DNA of 58,178 nt from Neisseria sp. (GTDB taxonomy: Bacteria > Pseudomonadota > Gammaproteobacteria > Burkholderiales > Neisseriaceae), in NCBI GenBank assembly GCA_030538415.1, contig JAUNTY010000013.1, positions 1 to 58,178 of the forward strand, read 5' to 3'. How positions within the stretch are numbered: the stretch's first letter is position 1; each line of letters opens with the position of its first letter. The translations under genes and the position numbers were made by a program. Shown here piece after piece: positions 1 through 8,922 of the stretch. The notes beneath the pieces were generated by a model. The model worked only from the letters and a program-made list of their open reading frames with translations, had not been told where the DNA came from and did not search any database.

Positions 1-267
1 TTCGGCAGCATCCGCAGCCTCGGCAGCAGCACGCTCGATTGGTGTTATCTGGCCTCGGGGCGCTACGATGTGTATGTGCACGGCGGCCAGAAGCTGTGGG
101 ACTACGCCGCCGGGGCGCTGATTTTCGAAGAAGCGGGCGGCTGCCTCGCCACGCTGGAAGGCGACGAATTCTGGAGCGGCGAGCATGTATTCAAACGCTC
201 GGTGGTGGCGGGCTTGCAGCCGGAGCTGTTTGGGCGCTGGCTCAAATGGATACGTGAAAACCAGTAG
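1..267 (+). CDS. suhB: Inositol monophosphatase family protein (3' end only)
   Basis: Partial gene: the reading frame is open from base 1 and ends at a TAG at 265-267, leaving the last 88 residues. The visible part carries LWDYAAGALIFEEAGG, the second signature of the inositol monophosphatase fold (WDxAAG followed by EAGG), whose Asp is a metal ligand. Members hydrolyse inositol-1-phosphate or related sugar phosphates in a Mg-dependent reaction; SuhB homologues also act in rRNA antitermination. The N-terminal metal-binding motifs lie upstream of the window, so the exact subfamily cannot be decided. The symbol is the usual one for the bacterial family and is tentative. Confidence 0.8.
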   Translation, partial: FGSIRSLGSSTLDWCYLASGRYDVYVHGGQKLWDYAAGALIFEEAGGCLATLEGDEFWSGEHVFKRSVVAGLQPELFGRWLKWIRENQ

Positions 268-383
268 GCGGCGGATTCATCTGTTGTTTATGTAAGTAAG
301 GCCGTCTGAAAGAAGATAAACAATCGTTCAATTGAATTGATAGAATAATTGCATAGCTTAACGGCATTTAATACTCGCTCGGC

Positions 384-389
384 TAGAAT
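384..389 (+). promoter_or_regulatory. Possible -10 box of the candidate small RNA
   Basis: TAGAAT is a one-mismatch -10 hexamer a few bases before the presumed 5' end of the candidate small RNA. No good -35 hexamer is visible 16-18 bases upstream, so the assignment rests on position. Confidence 0.3.
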
Positions 390-395
390 GGGAAC

Positions 396-504
396 CGCTG
401 ACAGAGATTGCTTTTCCCTTGAAGTGATCGAAGTAGTGAGTAAGACGTTTTCCCGCAATGTATTGACCATTCATGCTTCTCCCTTGGCGTGAATGGTTTT
501 TTTT
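396..504 (+). ncRNA. Candidate trans-acting small RNA with CU-rich loops
   Basis: This gene-free stretch ends in a strong Rho-independent terminator and contains three pyrimidine-rich single-stranded candidates: CTTTTCCCTTG near 411, GTTTTCCC near 448 and TTCTCCCTT in the terminator loop at 477-485. An ATTGC at 407-411 can pair with GCAAT at 455-459 to close a first domain. CU-rich anti-ribosome-binding-site loops of this kind are characteristic of the sibling small RNAs of pathogenic Neisseria (NmsR/RcoF, NgncR_162/163), which repress metabolic mRNAs through Hfq. The resemblance is by pattern only; the 5' end is a guess from the TAGAAT box at 384-389. No plausible protein is encoded here. 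Confidence 0.5.
466..504 (+). terminator. Rho-independent terminator of the candidate small RNA
   Basis: An 11-bp stem, ACCATTCATGC pairing with GCGTGAATGGT (one T-G pair), encloses a 10-base pyrimidine-rich loop and is followed by eight T residues. Confidence 0.8.
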
Positions 505-521
505 GCCTGCGGGATTTACAG

Positions 522-569
522 AGGCCGTCTGAAAGTGTGGTTATGGGTTTGCGCATTTTCAGACGGCCT
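522..569. repeat. Inverted pair of DNA uptake sequences
   Basis: AGGCCGTCTGAAA and its inverted copy are separated by about 20 bases. Such DUS pairs act both as uptake signals and as transcription terminators in Neisseria. This one lies between the small RNA and the end of ychJ. Confidence 0.8.
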
Positions 570-570
570 G

Positions 571-655
571 AGATTTTTGCAAAAAAATAGCCGTCGCACC
601 CGCGCAGGCGGGTGCCCGGTGCAAAGCGCGGCTTTGCTTGTCTGTTTATTCTTTT
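571..655. repeat. Dispersed repeat with GCACCCGC hairpin (copy 1)
   Basis: Begins TTTTGCAAAAAAATA, then CCGTCGCACCCGC, a 4-base loop and GCGGGTGC, and then a GCAAAGC-containing tail. A second, clearly related copy lies at 3322-3410. Not coding in any convincing frame. Confidence 0.55.
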
Positions 656-678
656 GATTGAAAAAATCATAGATTGAC

Positions 679-705
679 GCCGTCTGAAACAGGTTTTCAG
701 ACGGC
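679..705 (-). terminator. DUS-pair terminator downstream of ychJ
   Basis: GCCGTCTGAAA and TTTCAGACGGC form an 11-bp stem with a short loop six bases after the ychJ stop. In the minus direction it is followed, after a few bases, by a run of T. Confidence 0.7.
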
Positions 706-710
706 ATGAT

Positions 711-1211
711 TTATTTGAAAAACCGCCCGCAGCAGGCTTTGAATTTTTTGTCCGAACCGCAAAAACACGGCTGTTTCATGCCGGGCAGCGGTATGGTCGG
801 GTCGATGAAATACCAGCGCCCGCCGATGTTGACGAACGCGGACAATTCGTGATGTGTCTGCACTTCGCCATCGGCGGCAAAACGCGCTTCAAATTCGACT
901 TGGGCGTGGATTTTGGAAACCTGCGGATGATGGGCGAGCACGTGCAAGCCCAGCCAGTCGCTGGTGTCGCTCCAATGCTGCAGGTCGGCGCGGTTGAGCA
1001 GCGGCTGTTGCGCGGGCACGGTGGTGGCAAGGATGTAATCGATGTCGTGCAACGCATAGGCGCTGTAACGCGAGCGCATCAGCTGTTCGGCGCTTGCGGG
1101 CAGGTCGTCGCCGTGGTGGAAAGGTTGGCAGCAGTCGGCGTAGCTGCGGCCTGATTGACAAGGGCAGGGTGTGGTCACGGCGGTGTCGTTGGGAAATGGC
1201 GGATGAGGCAT
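711..1211 (-). CDS. ychJ: YchJ family SEC-C metal-binding protein
   Basis: 166 residues, the usual length of the UPF0225/YchJ family. SEC-C zinc-binding motifs occur at both ends: C16-P-C18 with C27-C28, and C149-F-C151 with C160-C161. The middle segment (about 35-145) is the NTF2-like YchJ core, containing [18 protein letters not shown], a family-typical motif. The biochemical role of YchJ is not established; the SEC-C motif binds zinc and in SecA contacts SecB and the ribosome. The ATG start at 1211 gives the full N-terminal motif. It stands alone, convergent with the small RNA, and its transcript should end at the adjacent DUS hairpin. Confidence 0.9.
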   Translation of the reverse strand: MPHPPFPNDTAVTTPCPCQSGRSYADCCQPFHHGDDLPASAEQLMRSRYSAYALHDIDYILATTVPAQQPLLNRADLQHWSDTSDWLGLHVLAHHPQVSKIHAQVEFEARFAADGEVQTHHELSAFVNIGGRWYFIDPTIPLPGMKQPCFCGSDKKFKACCGRFFK

Positions 1212-1280
1212 TATCGGGCTTTCGGGCGGTGTTGCAAAGCCGGTGGGTGGCTGCCGTAGCGTGGGCTTTGCCCACGAAAA

Positions 1281-1386
1281 TATAGTCGTTTCAATTTAGA
1301 TTGAGACAAGGCAGCAAGCCGCAGACAGTACAGATAGTACGGCAAGGCGCAGCAACGCTGTATTAAACTAAATTGGAACGACTATA
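1281..1386. repeat. Correia-like MITE, subfamily C (TATAGTCGTTTCAATTTAG ends)
   Basis: A 106-bp element bounded by TATAGTCGTT and its inverted copy ending ACGACTATA. Terminal repeats of about 20 bp are nearly perfect. The interior carries the shared core AAGCCGCAGACAGTACAG followed by ATAGTACGGCAAGGCG. An almost identical copy in inverse orientation lies at 58053-58158. The architecture matches the short class of Correia repeat enclosed elements of Neisseria, with different terminal sequence. Confidence 0.8.
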
Positions 1387-1393
1387 CTTGCGG

Positions 1394-2149
1394 CTACAAC
1401 AAAAGGCGGCGCAACCATGCCGCAGGCAGCAAGCGGCTCGCCATCATCAGCGGCAGCCACGGCAAGGTCGGGATATAAACCGAGGTTTTCCGCTGCATCA
1501 GCGCACGGAAAATTGCCGCAACCGCCCTTTCCTTGCTGCTCATCAACAGCGGGCATACCTGATGGCCGAAAGCCTGCACCATATCGGTTCGTATAAAGCC
1601 GGGATGCAGCAGGGTCAGTGAAATTTTTCTTCGCTTCAGCCGCTTGCGGATGTTTTCGCAATACGTGCTCACCGCCGCCTTGCTCGCACCGTAAGCAGGC
1701 GCATGGGCAAACGGCATCACGGCGGCGATGCTGGAGCTGACCGCGATATGGCCGTCCCTGCCGTCAAACAATGCCACCGCCGCATGAATGCAGGCAATCA
1801 CACCGCTCAAATTCACTTCGATAATGCGCCGCTCCAACGCAACATCCAGCGTATCCAATGTTTGATGGCCGATGATGCCGCCGTTAATCCAGATGCAATC
1901 CAGGCCGCCCAACACGGCTTCGGCCTCTTGCATGGCTTTGAGGATGACGGCAGGCTCGGCGGTCATATCCAGCGTGACCGCGCCGACTTGTGCGCTGCTG
2001 CGGCTGCGGATTTCCGCCAGCTGCGTATCCAGCTCTGCCATCGAATCCGCCGCTGCGGCCAAGACCAGAGAAACGCCGCGCTCGGCCGCATATGAGGCCA
2101 GCGCCGCCCCCATTCCGCGTGAGGCGCCGATAATCAGCCATTTTTTCAT
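1394..2149 (-). CDS. Short-chain dehydrogenase/reductase
   Basis: 251 residues from the ATG at 2149. That start is preferred over one 24 bases upstream because it overlaps the stop of the preceding gene as ATGA, indicating translational coupling. Classical SDR features: GASRGMG at 8-14 for NAD(P) binding, the catalytic Ser around 138-140 (VSSS), and Y153xxxK157 in YGASK. The tail is hydrophobic and arginine-rich, so peripheral membrane association is possible. Substrate is not deducible; many SDRs act on keto-acyl or steroid-like alcohols. It is co-transcribed with the M24 peptidase upstream. Confidence 0.85.
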   Translation of the reverse strand: MKKWLIIGASRGMGAALASYAAERGVSLVLAAAADSMAELDTQLAEIRSRSSAQVGAVTLDMTAEPAVILKAMQEAEAVLGGLDCIWINGGIIGHQTLDTLDVALERRIIEVNLSGVIACIHAAVALFDGRDGHIAVSSSIAAVMPFAHAPAYGASKAAVSTYCENIRKRLKRRKISLTLLHPGFIRTDMVQAFGHQVCPLLMSSKERAVAAIFRALMQRKTSVYIPTLPWLPLMMASRLLPAAWLRRLLL

Positions 2150-3045
2150 AAGCGCAGCCCCTGCGTTTGCCAAAGATGAGGCACATCATCATCCAGCCAT
2201 CGGGCGCCGGTGTCGCTGACCACCATGATTTCTTCAAATTTGGCACCGCCGCCCGGCCAGCCGATGTGTGGCTCAATCGCCCACAAGCCGGTTTTGCTGC
2301 CATCGTTTTCAGGTGCCAGCGCCGCCGAGAAACCGGTTTTCAAAAAAGCCAGATTGGTTTCGAGCGAAAACCAGCCGAATGAGCCGATGCCGATACGCCG
2401 GGCTGCCGATGCCTCTTTTTTCACTTTGAATACACGGTGCCCCAACACACAAAAAGGGTATTTGGCATGGATATTGTCGTATCCGGCCTCGGCGATGCGG
2501 CGGTCTACTTCCAGCCAAATGTCTTTCGGCGTGAGCGCGGAAACAAACAAGGCGGGCAAATCAGCGCGCAGCCGGCGCAAAAATTCCTGCGCCCGCGCCA
2601 ATTCTTCATTCGCTTCCAGCGAGAACGTGTAGCCGATATCGGAGGTATAGCCTTCTACCACGGGCGACACATCCAAAATCACCACATCTTTTGCTTGCAG
2701 TTTTCTGGCGCCAGGATGGTAATCATCATAACGCTGATAAGGCTCGAAACGGCTGTGCTCGCCAAACCAGGCAAACGGGCGGTGGATATAACGGTCGCAG
2801 CCTGCCTGATGCAGATAATCGGCCAGCATTTGCGCCGCTTCGATTTCGCTGATGCCCGGCTGCAGCCGCCGCCCGACGTCTTCCACGCAATCATAGGCCA
2901 GGCGCTGCGCCCGCCGGAAACCTTCTTGCGCATCCTGCATCAATACGGCGGCGGTATCCGGCGTCAACCTTGCGCTCTGCCGTGCTGCCCAGCGATAGAG
3001 CCTGTCGAGAAAGCCTTGCGGGTTTTTGCGATAACCTATGGGCAT
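2146..3045 (-). CDS. M24 family metallopeptidase (Xaa-Pro aminopeptidase-like)
   Basis: 299 residues with the pita-bread fold metal ligands in order: D125 and D136 (LDVSPVVEGYTSD), H203 (VLGHRVF), E258 (WAIEPHI) and E271/E272 (AKFEEIMVV). The family comprises methionine aminopeptidase, Xaa-Pro peptidases and creatinase-like enzymes; without the N-terminal creatinase domain this is closest to a stand-alone M24 domain. A strong AAGGAGG ribosome-binding site precedes the ATG at 3045. First gene of a two-gene unit with the SDR, overlapping it by 4 bases. The natural substrate is unknown. Confidence 0.85.
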   Translation of the reverse strand: MPIGYRKNPQGFLDRLYRWAARQSARLTPDTAAVLMQDAQEGFRRAQRLAYDCVEDVGRRLQPGISEIEAAQMLADYLHQAGCDRYIHRPFAWFGEHSRFEPYQRYDDYHPGARKLQAKDVVILDVSPVVEGYTSDIGYTFSLEANEELARAQEFLRRLRADLPALFVSALTPKDIWLEVDRRIAEAGYDNIHAKYPFCVLGHRVFKVKKEASAARRIGIGSFGWFSLETNLAFLKTGFSAALAPENDGSKTGLWAIEPHIGWPGGGAKFEEIMVVSDTGARWLDDDVPHLWQTQGLRL

Positions 3046-3074
3046 GGCAACCTCCTTGCCGAAAAAGCACGATA

Positions 3075-3180
3075 TATAGTGAAAAAACTTACTCTACTAC
3101 TGCGTTGCTGCGCCTAGCCGCACTACTTGTACTGTCTGCGGCTTGCTGCCTTGTATCAGAATCTAATTTCTCCGACCATA
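3075..3180. repeat. Mosaic Correia-like MITE (subfamily B left end, subfamily A right end)
   Basis: A 106-bp element just upstream of the M24 peptidase gene. The left end TATAGTGAAAAAACTTACTC is the subfamily B terminus; the right end, read inward, is TATGGTCGGAGAAATTAGAT, a subfamily A terminus with two changes. The core (TACTTGTACTGTCTGCGGC) is shared by all families in the window, so the element looks recombinant. Confidence 0.75.
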
Positions 3181-3284
3181 CAGTCGAAAACACCAAACAG
3201 TGCGACATGGTTTCGCCACAGCAGGCATCAAGTTTTACTATATACAAAAGATATCAACAAAACAATCGGATATCATCAAACAAC

Positions 3285-3324
3285 ACAAAGGCCGTCTGAA
3301 AGATTGTTTTCAGACGGCCTTTGT
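3285..3324. terminator. DUS-pair hairpin
   Basis: A perfect 17-bp inverted repeat, ACAAAGGCCGTCTGAAA and its complement, with a 6-base loop. It lies about 95 bases beyond the stop of the minus-strand membrane-protein gene and probably terminates its transcript. Confidence 0.75.
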
Positions 3325-3410
3325 GAGGCCTTTGCAAAAAAAGAACCGTCGCACCCGCCTGCGCGGGTGCGGCAAATAGGGCAAAGAGCCCGGCCTTTCT
3401 TCATGGATAC
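3322..3410. repeat. Dispersed repeat with GCACCCGC hairpin (copy 2)
   Basis: Related to 571-655: TTTGCAAAAAAAGAA, CCGTCGCACCCGC, loop, GCGGGTGC, then GCAAAGAGCCCGGC. The 8-bp hairpin is at 3351-3370. It fills the gap between the DUS hairpin and the end of the next gene. Confidence 0.5.
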
Positions 3411-3418
3411 AGCCGAAC

Positions 3419-5407
3419 TTACTGCTTGCTTTGCAGTTGGTCGTAATCGAGCATCATGTATTTGGCGGGGCGGTTTTTCTTTTCGTTGCCCTCGTCGCTC
3501 ATGATCATCAGCCGCGATTCGCCGTCGATAGTGACGGAATCGATGGATTCGACGTTGTTGAGGTTGATGATGTCGGGCAGGGCGACGGGCTCGGGTTCGC
3601 TGTTCGGGTTGCCGTTCCACGTCCACAGCTGCGAATAGGTGTTGCCTTCGTAGCCGACGATTTCGTTGACGATCATGTAGGTATCGAGCACCGGGTCGTA
3701 GCTGAGGGCGCGGATGCCGCCGCCGCTGAGGTTGAGGAAGATGGCGTCGCTGAAGCGCGGCTTGGCTTTTTCTTCAAACAACGCTTTGGGGTTGTCGATG
3801 ACGATAATCATCGACAATTCGTTGACCATCGGCTCGCGGAAGCCCAACAGCAGGCGGTTTTGTTTGCGGTCGTAGAGCAGGCCTTCGATGTTGATTTTTT
3901 CAAAGTCGACGTCGGCGTCGATTTTCGAGCGGATGAGTTTGCGCAGCCCCGGGTCGTTGTCGAGTGCGTCGGTGAGGCCGGAGAAGTAGCGCACGTCGCG
4001 CACGTCGTTGCCTTCGATTTTGAAGCGGATCATGTGTTCGCGGTCGGGGCGGCGCTCGCCTTTTTTGTTGCGTGAATGCGAAGTGGTGGCGTAGATGTAG
4101 CCCTGGTTGTCTTTGGCCAGCCCCTCAAGGTCGCTGAGCTTGCGTCTGAAACCGCGGATCAGGCGCACGTCGAGTGCTTCGTCTTCATATAGCGTGCCGT
4201 CTTCGGCGAATTTCATCAGGCTGAAGGCGCGCGAGGATTCGTCTTCCACCACCAGCAGGCGGCCGTCGGCCAATTGCTGTACGGCGGAGGGTTCGTAGAT
4301 GTTGTCGAAATCGTGGATGCCGAGGCTGCGCAGCTTGATGGTCTGGCCGGTGTCGGCCAATACGGGCACGATATTCTGCACGGATTTGACGCCGATAAAG
4401 GCAATCACGGAGGCCAGCAGCCCCCAGCGGAAAACGGTATAAGACATATTGAGATACTTGAATTTTTTGTTGGCAATCATGCCCAGCCAGTAAAGCTGGT
4501 CGCTCATTTTGTGGTAAACGTCGTTGCGGTCGGTCATCACATTTTGCATCAGCGTCCAATATTCGGGCTTGGAGAGCTGGGCGCGGTCTTCGTAAATCAG
4601 GATGTTGGGCTGATCGGCTTCAACAAAGCCCTGCTCGGTATGGATGACGCGCTGTTTGAAATCGCGCAGGCGGGCGCGGCGGCGGGCGACGTCTTTCAAC
4701 CATTCCCACAAAGCAAGCGGCAGGCCGGCGCGCTCGGGCGAGGCGGAAATCAGCGCAAACACGATGGAGGCGGCGGCGGTAAACAGGAAAATACCGGCGG
4801 GCACCAAAAAAGCGGGCGAGGAGGCGAAGATAAACGCGCCGGAAATCATCAGCGCCGACACGATGAAACCGTTGAGCGAAATCATGATGTTGGCTTTGGT
4901 GGCGGCCAGCGCAATCAGCTCCAGCTCGGCGCGGAAGGCGTTGCGGAACATGGTTTCCACGCCTTTGGGGCTGCCGAGCACCAAATCTTCGGGGTTGGCG
5001 GCGGCGCTTTTGCTGAACGCGGCTTTTTTGGCCGGCTTGTTGTTGCGTTTTTTGGCGGCGGATTTCTTTTTCTTGCTTTTGGCGAGGGCGGCGGCATCGT
5101 TGTCTGAAGATGCGGAATCGGCTTCGGCGTCCGGCTCGGTTTCTGAACCGGTTTCGGCAACAGGCGCGGTTTCGGAATTGGCTTCGGCGTCCGGCTCGGA
5201 AACGGTTTCGGTGTCGGAATCGGGCGTGACAGCGGCTTCGGTGCCGGAAGCGGGCTCGGTTGTAGAAACCGGCTCATTCTCAGAAGCTGCCTCGGCCTCG
5301 GTAATCAATCCGGTTTCGGCCTCGGGCAGAGCGTCGGTTTCATCGGCCTGCGGATTGTCCGGCGGATTGGGTGGAAGGCCGGTTGGCGGAGTGTGTGGTG
5401 GAATCAT
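3419..5407 (-). CDS. PycTM-like membrane protein fused to DUF3616 beta-propeller
   Basis: 662 residues in three parts. Residues 1-135 are low complexity: acidic Ser/Thr/Ala/Glu repeats to about 105, then a Lys-rich stretch. Residues 150-342 resemble the Pycsar effector membrane domain (PycTM/DUF5706): ATKANIMISLNGFIVSALM forms TM1, a second TM spans about 198-221, then NILIYEDRAQLSKPEYWTLM, DQLYWLGMIANKKFKYLN and a third TM near 326-343. Residues 358-660 look like a DUF3616/phytase-like esterase propeller (DLEGLAKDNQGYIYATT, INIEGLLYDRKQNRLLLGFR, LNLSGGGIRALSYDP). Three TMs with an inside N-terminus would put the propeller in the periplasm. No nucleotide cyclase lies beside it, so a defence role is only a hypothesis. 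Confidence 0.7.
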   Translation of the reverse strand: MIPPHTPPTGLPPNPPDNPQADETDALPEAETGLITEAEAASENEPVSTTEPASGTEAAVTPDSDTETVSEPDAEANSETAPVAETGSETEPDAEADSASSDNDAAALAKSKKKKSAAKKRNNKPAKKAAFSKSAAANPEDLVLGSPKGVETMFRNAFRAELELIALAATKANIMISLNGFIVSALMISGAFIFASSPAFLVPAGIFLFTAAASIVFALISASPERAGLPLALWEWLKDVARRRARLRDFKQRVIHTEQGFVEADQPNILIYEDRAQLSKPEYWTLMQNVMTDRNDVYHKMSDQLYWLGMIANKKFKYLNMSYTVFRWGLLASVIAFIGVKSVQNIVPVLADTGQTIKLRSLGIHDFDNIYEPSAVQQLADGRLLVVEDESSRAFSLMKFAEDGTLYEDEALDVRLIRGFRRKLSDLEGLAKDNQGYIYATTSHSRNKKGERRPDREHMIRFKIEGNDVRDVRYFSGLTDALDNDPGLRKLIRSKIDADVDFEKINIEGLLYDRKQNRLLLGFREPMVNELSMIIVIDNPKALFEEKAKPRFSDAIFLNLSGGGIRALSYDPVLDTYMIVNEIVGYEGNTYSQLWTWNGNPNSEPEPVALPDIINLNNVESIDSVTIDGESRLMIMSDEGNEKKNRPAKYMMLDYDQLQSKQ

Positions 5408-5571
5408 GTAAGTGATACTCGCTTCCTGATATTATCATCAGATATTTGTATTATGTCTTTGGAATGTTTTAAGAATAATGACATACATAGATTACACTTT
5501 TTTGAATAAGTTCCCTTTTTATTCAGTAACTTATTATTATAATTTTCGGTGATGGGCAGGAGTGGAAAAAA

Positions 5572-5604
5572 AGGCCGTCTGAAAACAAATGTTTCAGACG
5601 GCCT
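5572..5604 (-). terminator. DUS-pair terminator of leuS
   Basis: A 13-bp stem of AGGCCGTCTGAAA with its inverted copy, followed on the minus strand by CC and a run of T. It sits about 77 bases past the leuS stop. Confidence 0.8.
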
Positions 5605-5680
5605 GATGGCTGGGCAGGTTTTGAGAACTTCTTAATCACTCATAACTGGGCAAGTTTCGAATCTGCTGTGTTCAAACGCT

Positions 5681-8347
<2,667 letters not shown>

Positions 8348-8357
8348 TCAAAGCGGA

Positions 8358-8363
8358 ATTATA
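8358..8363 (-). promoter_or_regulatory. -10 box of the leuS promoter
   Basis: A perfect TATAAT on the minus strand about 44 bases before the leuS ATG. The -35 region at 17-base spacing (CCAAAA) is poor, so the promoter may depend on the -10 element. Confidence 0.5.
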
Positions 8364-8399
8364 GCAGTTTCGCGGCAGGGTTTTGGAAATAATCGGTTG

Positions 8400-8437
8400 A
8401 GGCCGTCTGAAAGGGCGGGGGTAGCTTTCAGACGGCC
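8400..8437. repeat. Inverted pair of DNA uptake sequences
   Basis: AGGCCGTCTGAAA and its inverted copy about a dozen bases apart, between the leuS promoter and the IS5-like MITE. Confidence 0.75.
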
Positions 8438-8438
8438 T

Positions 8439-8636
8439 GAGACCTTTTGCAAAATACTTTTTTCTTGGAAATATCCATTACATCCGTCATTCCGGCGCAG
8501 GCCGGAATCCATAGCTCGCCATGAAACCCCATTTGAAATCAAATAACTGAATCTTGGAGAAATGGATTTCGGCCTGCGCCGGAATGACGGAGCGGATGCT
8601 TTTGCGATGCAGCAGAAGGTATTTTGCAAAGGTCTC
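8439..8636. mobile_element. MITE-like element with IS5-family-type ends
   Basis: About 198 bp bounded by GAGACCTTTTGCAAAATAC and the inverted GTATTTTGCAAAGGTCTC. These ends resemble, from memory, the terminal repeats of IS5-family elements in Neisseria. Inside is a second inverted repeat (about 8481-8512 against 8562-8600) containing CATTCCGGCGCAGGCCGGAAT, a motif common in Neisseria intergenic repeats. It has no transposase, so it would be non-autonomous. No clear target duplication was found. Confidence 0.55.
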
Positions 8637-8754
8637 GGCCTTTTGATGATGGATAGGCCGTCTGAAAATATGGGTTCGGGTTTGGTTGGGGTTGATTGCA
8701 GACGGCGTCAGTCGGATTTCGTGGGCGGAGCCCCTGGATATGGAGACGCATGGT

Positions 8755-8849
8755 GCCGGGTTACGGCGTACCGCCTAACCCAGCCTACGGTTTGCCGCAT
8801 GGTTCGCCACAACTCGCGTAGGCCGGGTTAGCCCAAGGCGTAACCCGGC
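8755..8849. repeat. Palindromic intergenic repeat (GCCGGGTTACG ends)
   Basis: Left arm GCCGGGTTACGGCG...CTAACCCAGCCTACG and right arm CGTAGGCCGGGTTAG...GCGTAACCCGGC are imperfect inverted copies of about 35 bp each around a 25-base centre. The sequence between leuS and ptsI is otherwise non-coding. Confidence 0.6.
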
Positions 8850-8876
8850 AAAACACCTGAAGCTTGTGTGCTGAAT

Positions 8877-8914
8877 AAAAGGCCGTCTGAAACCATGTTT
8901 TCAGACGGCCTTTT
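8877..8914 (-). terminator. DUS-pair terminator of ptsI
   Basis: AAAAGGCCGTCTGAAA pairs with TTTCAGACGGCCTTTT around a 6-base centre, a few bases after the ptsI stop. Confidence 0.85.
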
Positions 8915-8922
8915 ATTTTGAA

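Noticed and set aside
288-470. Minus-strand open frames in the gap after the inositol monophosphatase gene
   Set aside because: No conserved sequence or ribosome-binding site; the region has the structure of a terminated small RNA on the plus strand.
522-569. Regularly recurring GCCGTCTGAA copies suggesting a CRISPR-like array
   Set aside because: Copies are dispersed singly or as inverted pairs over the whole window, not in tandem with spacers; they are DNA uptake sequences.
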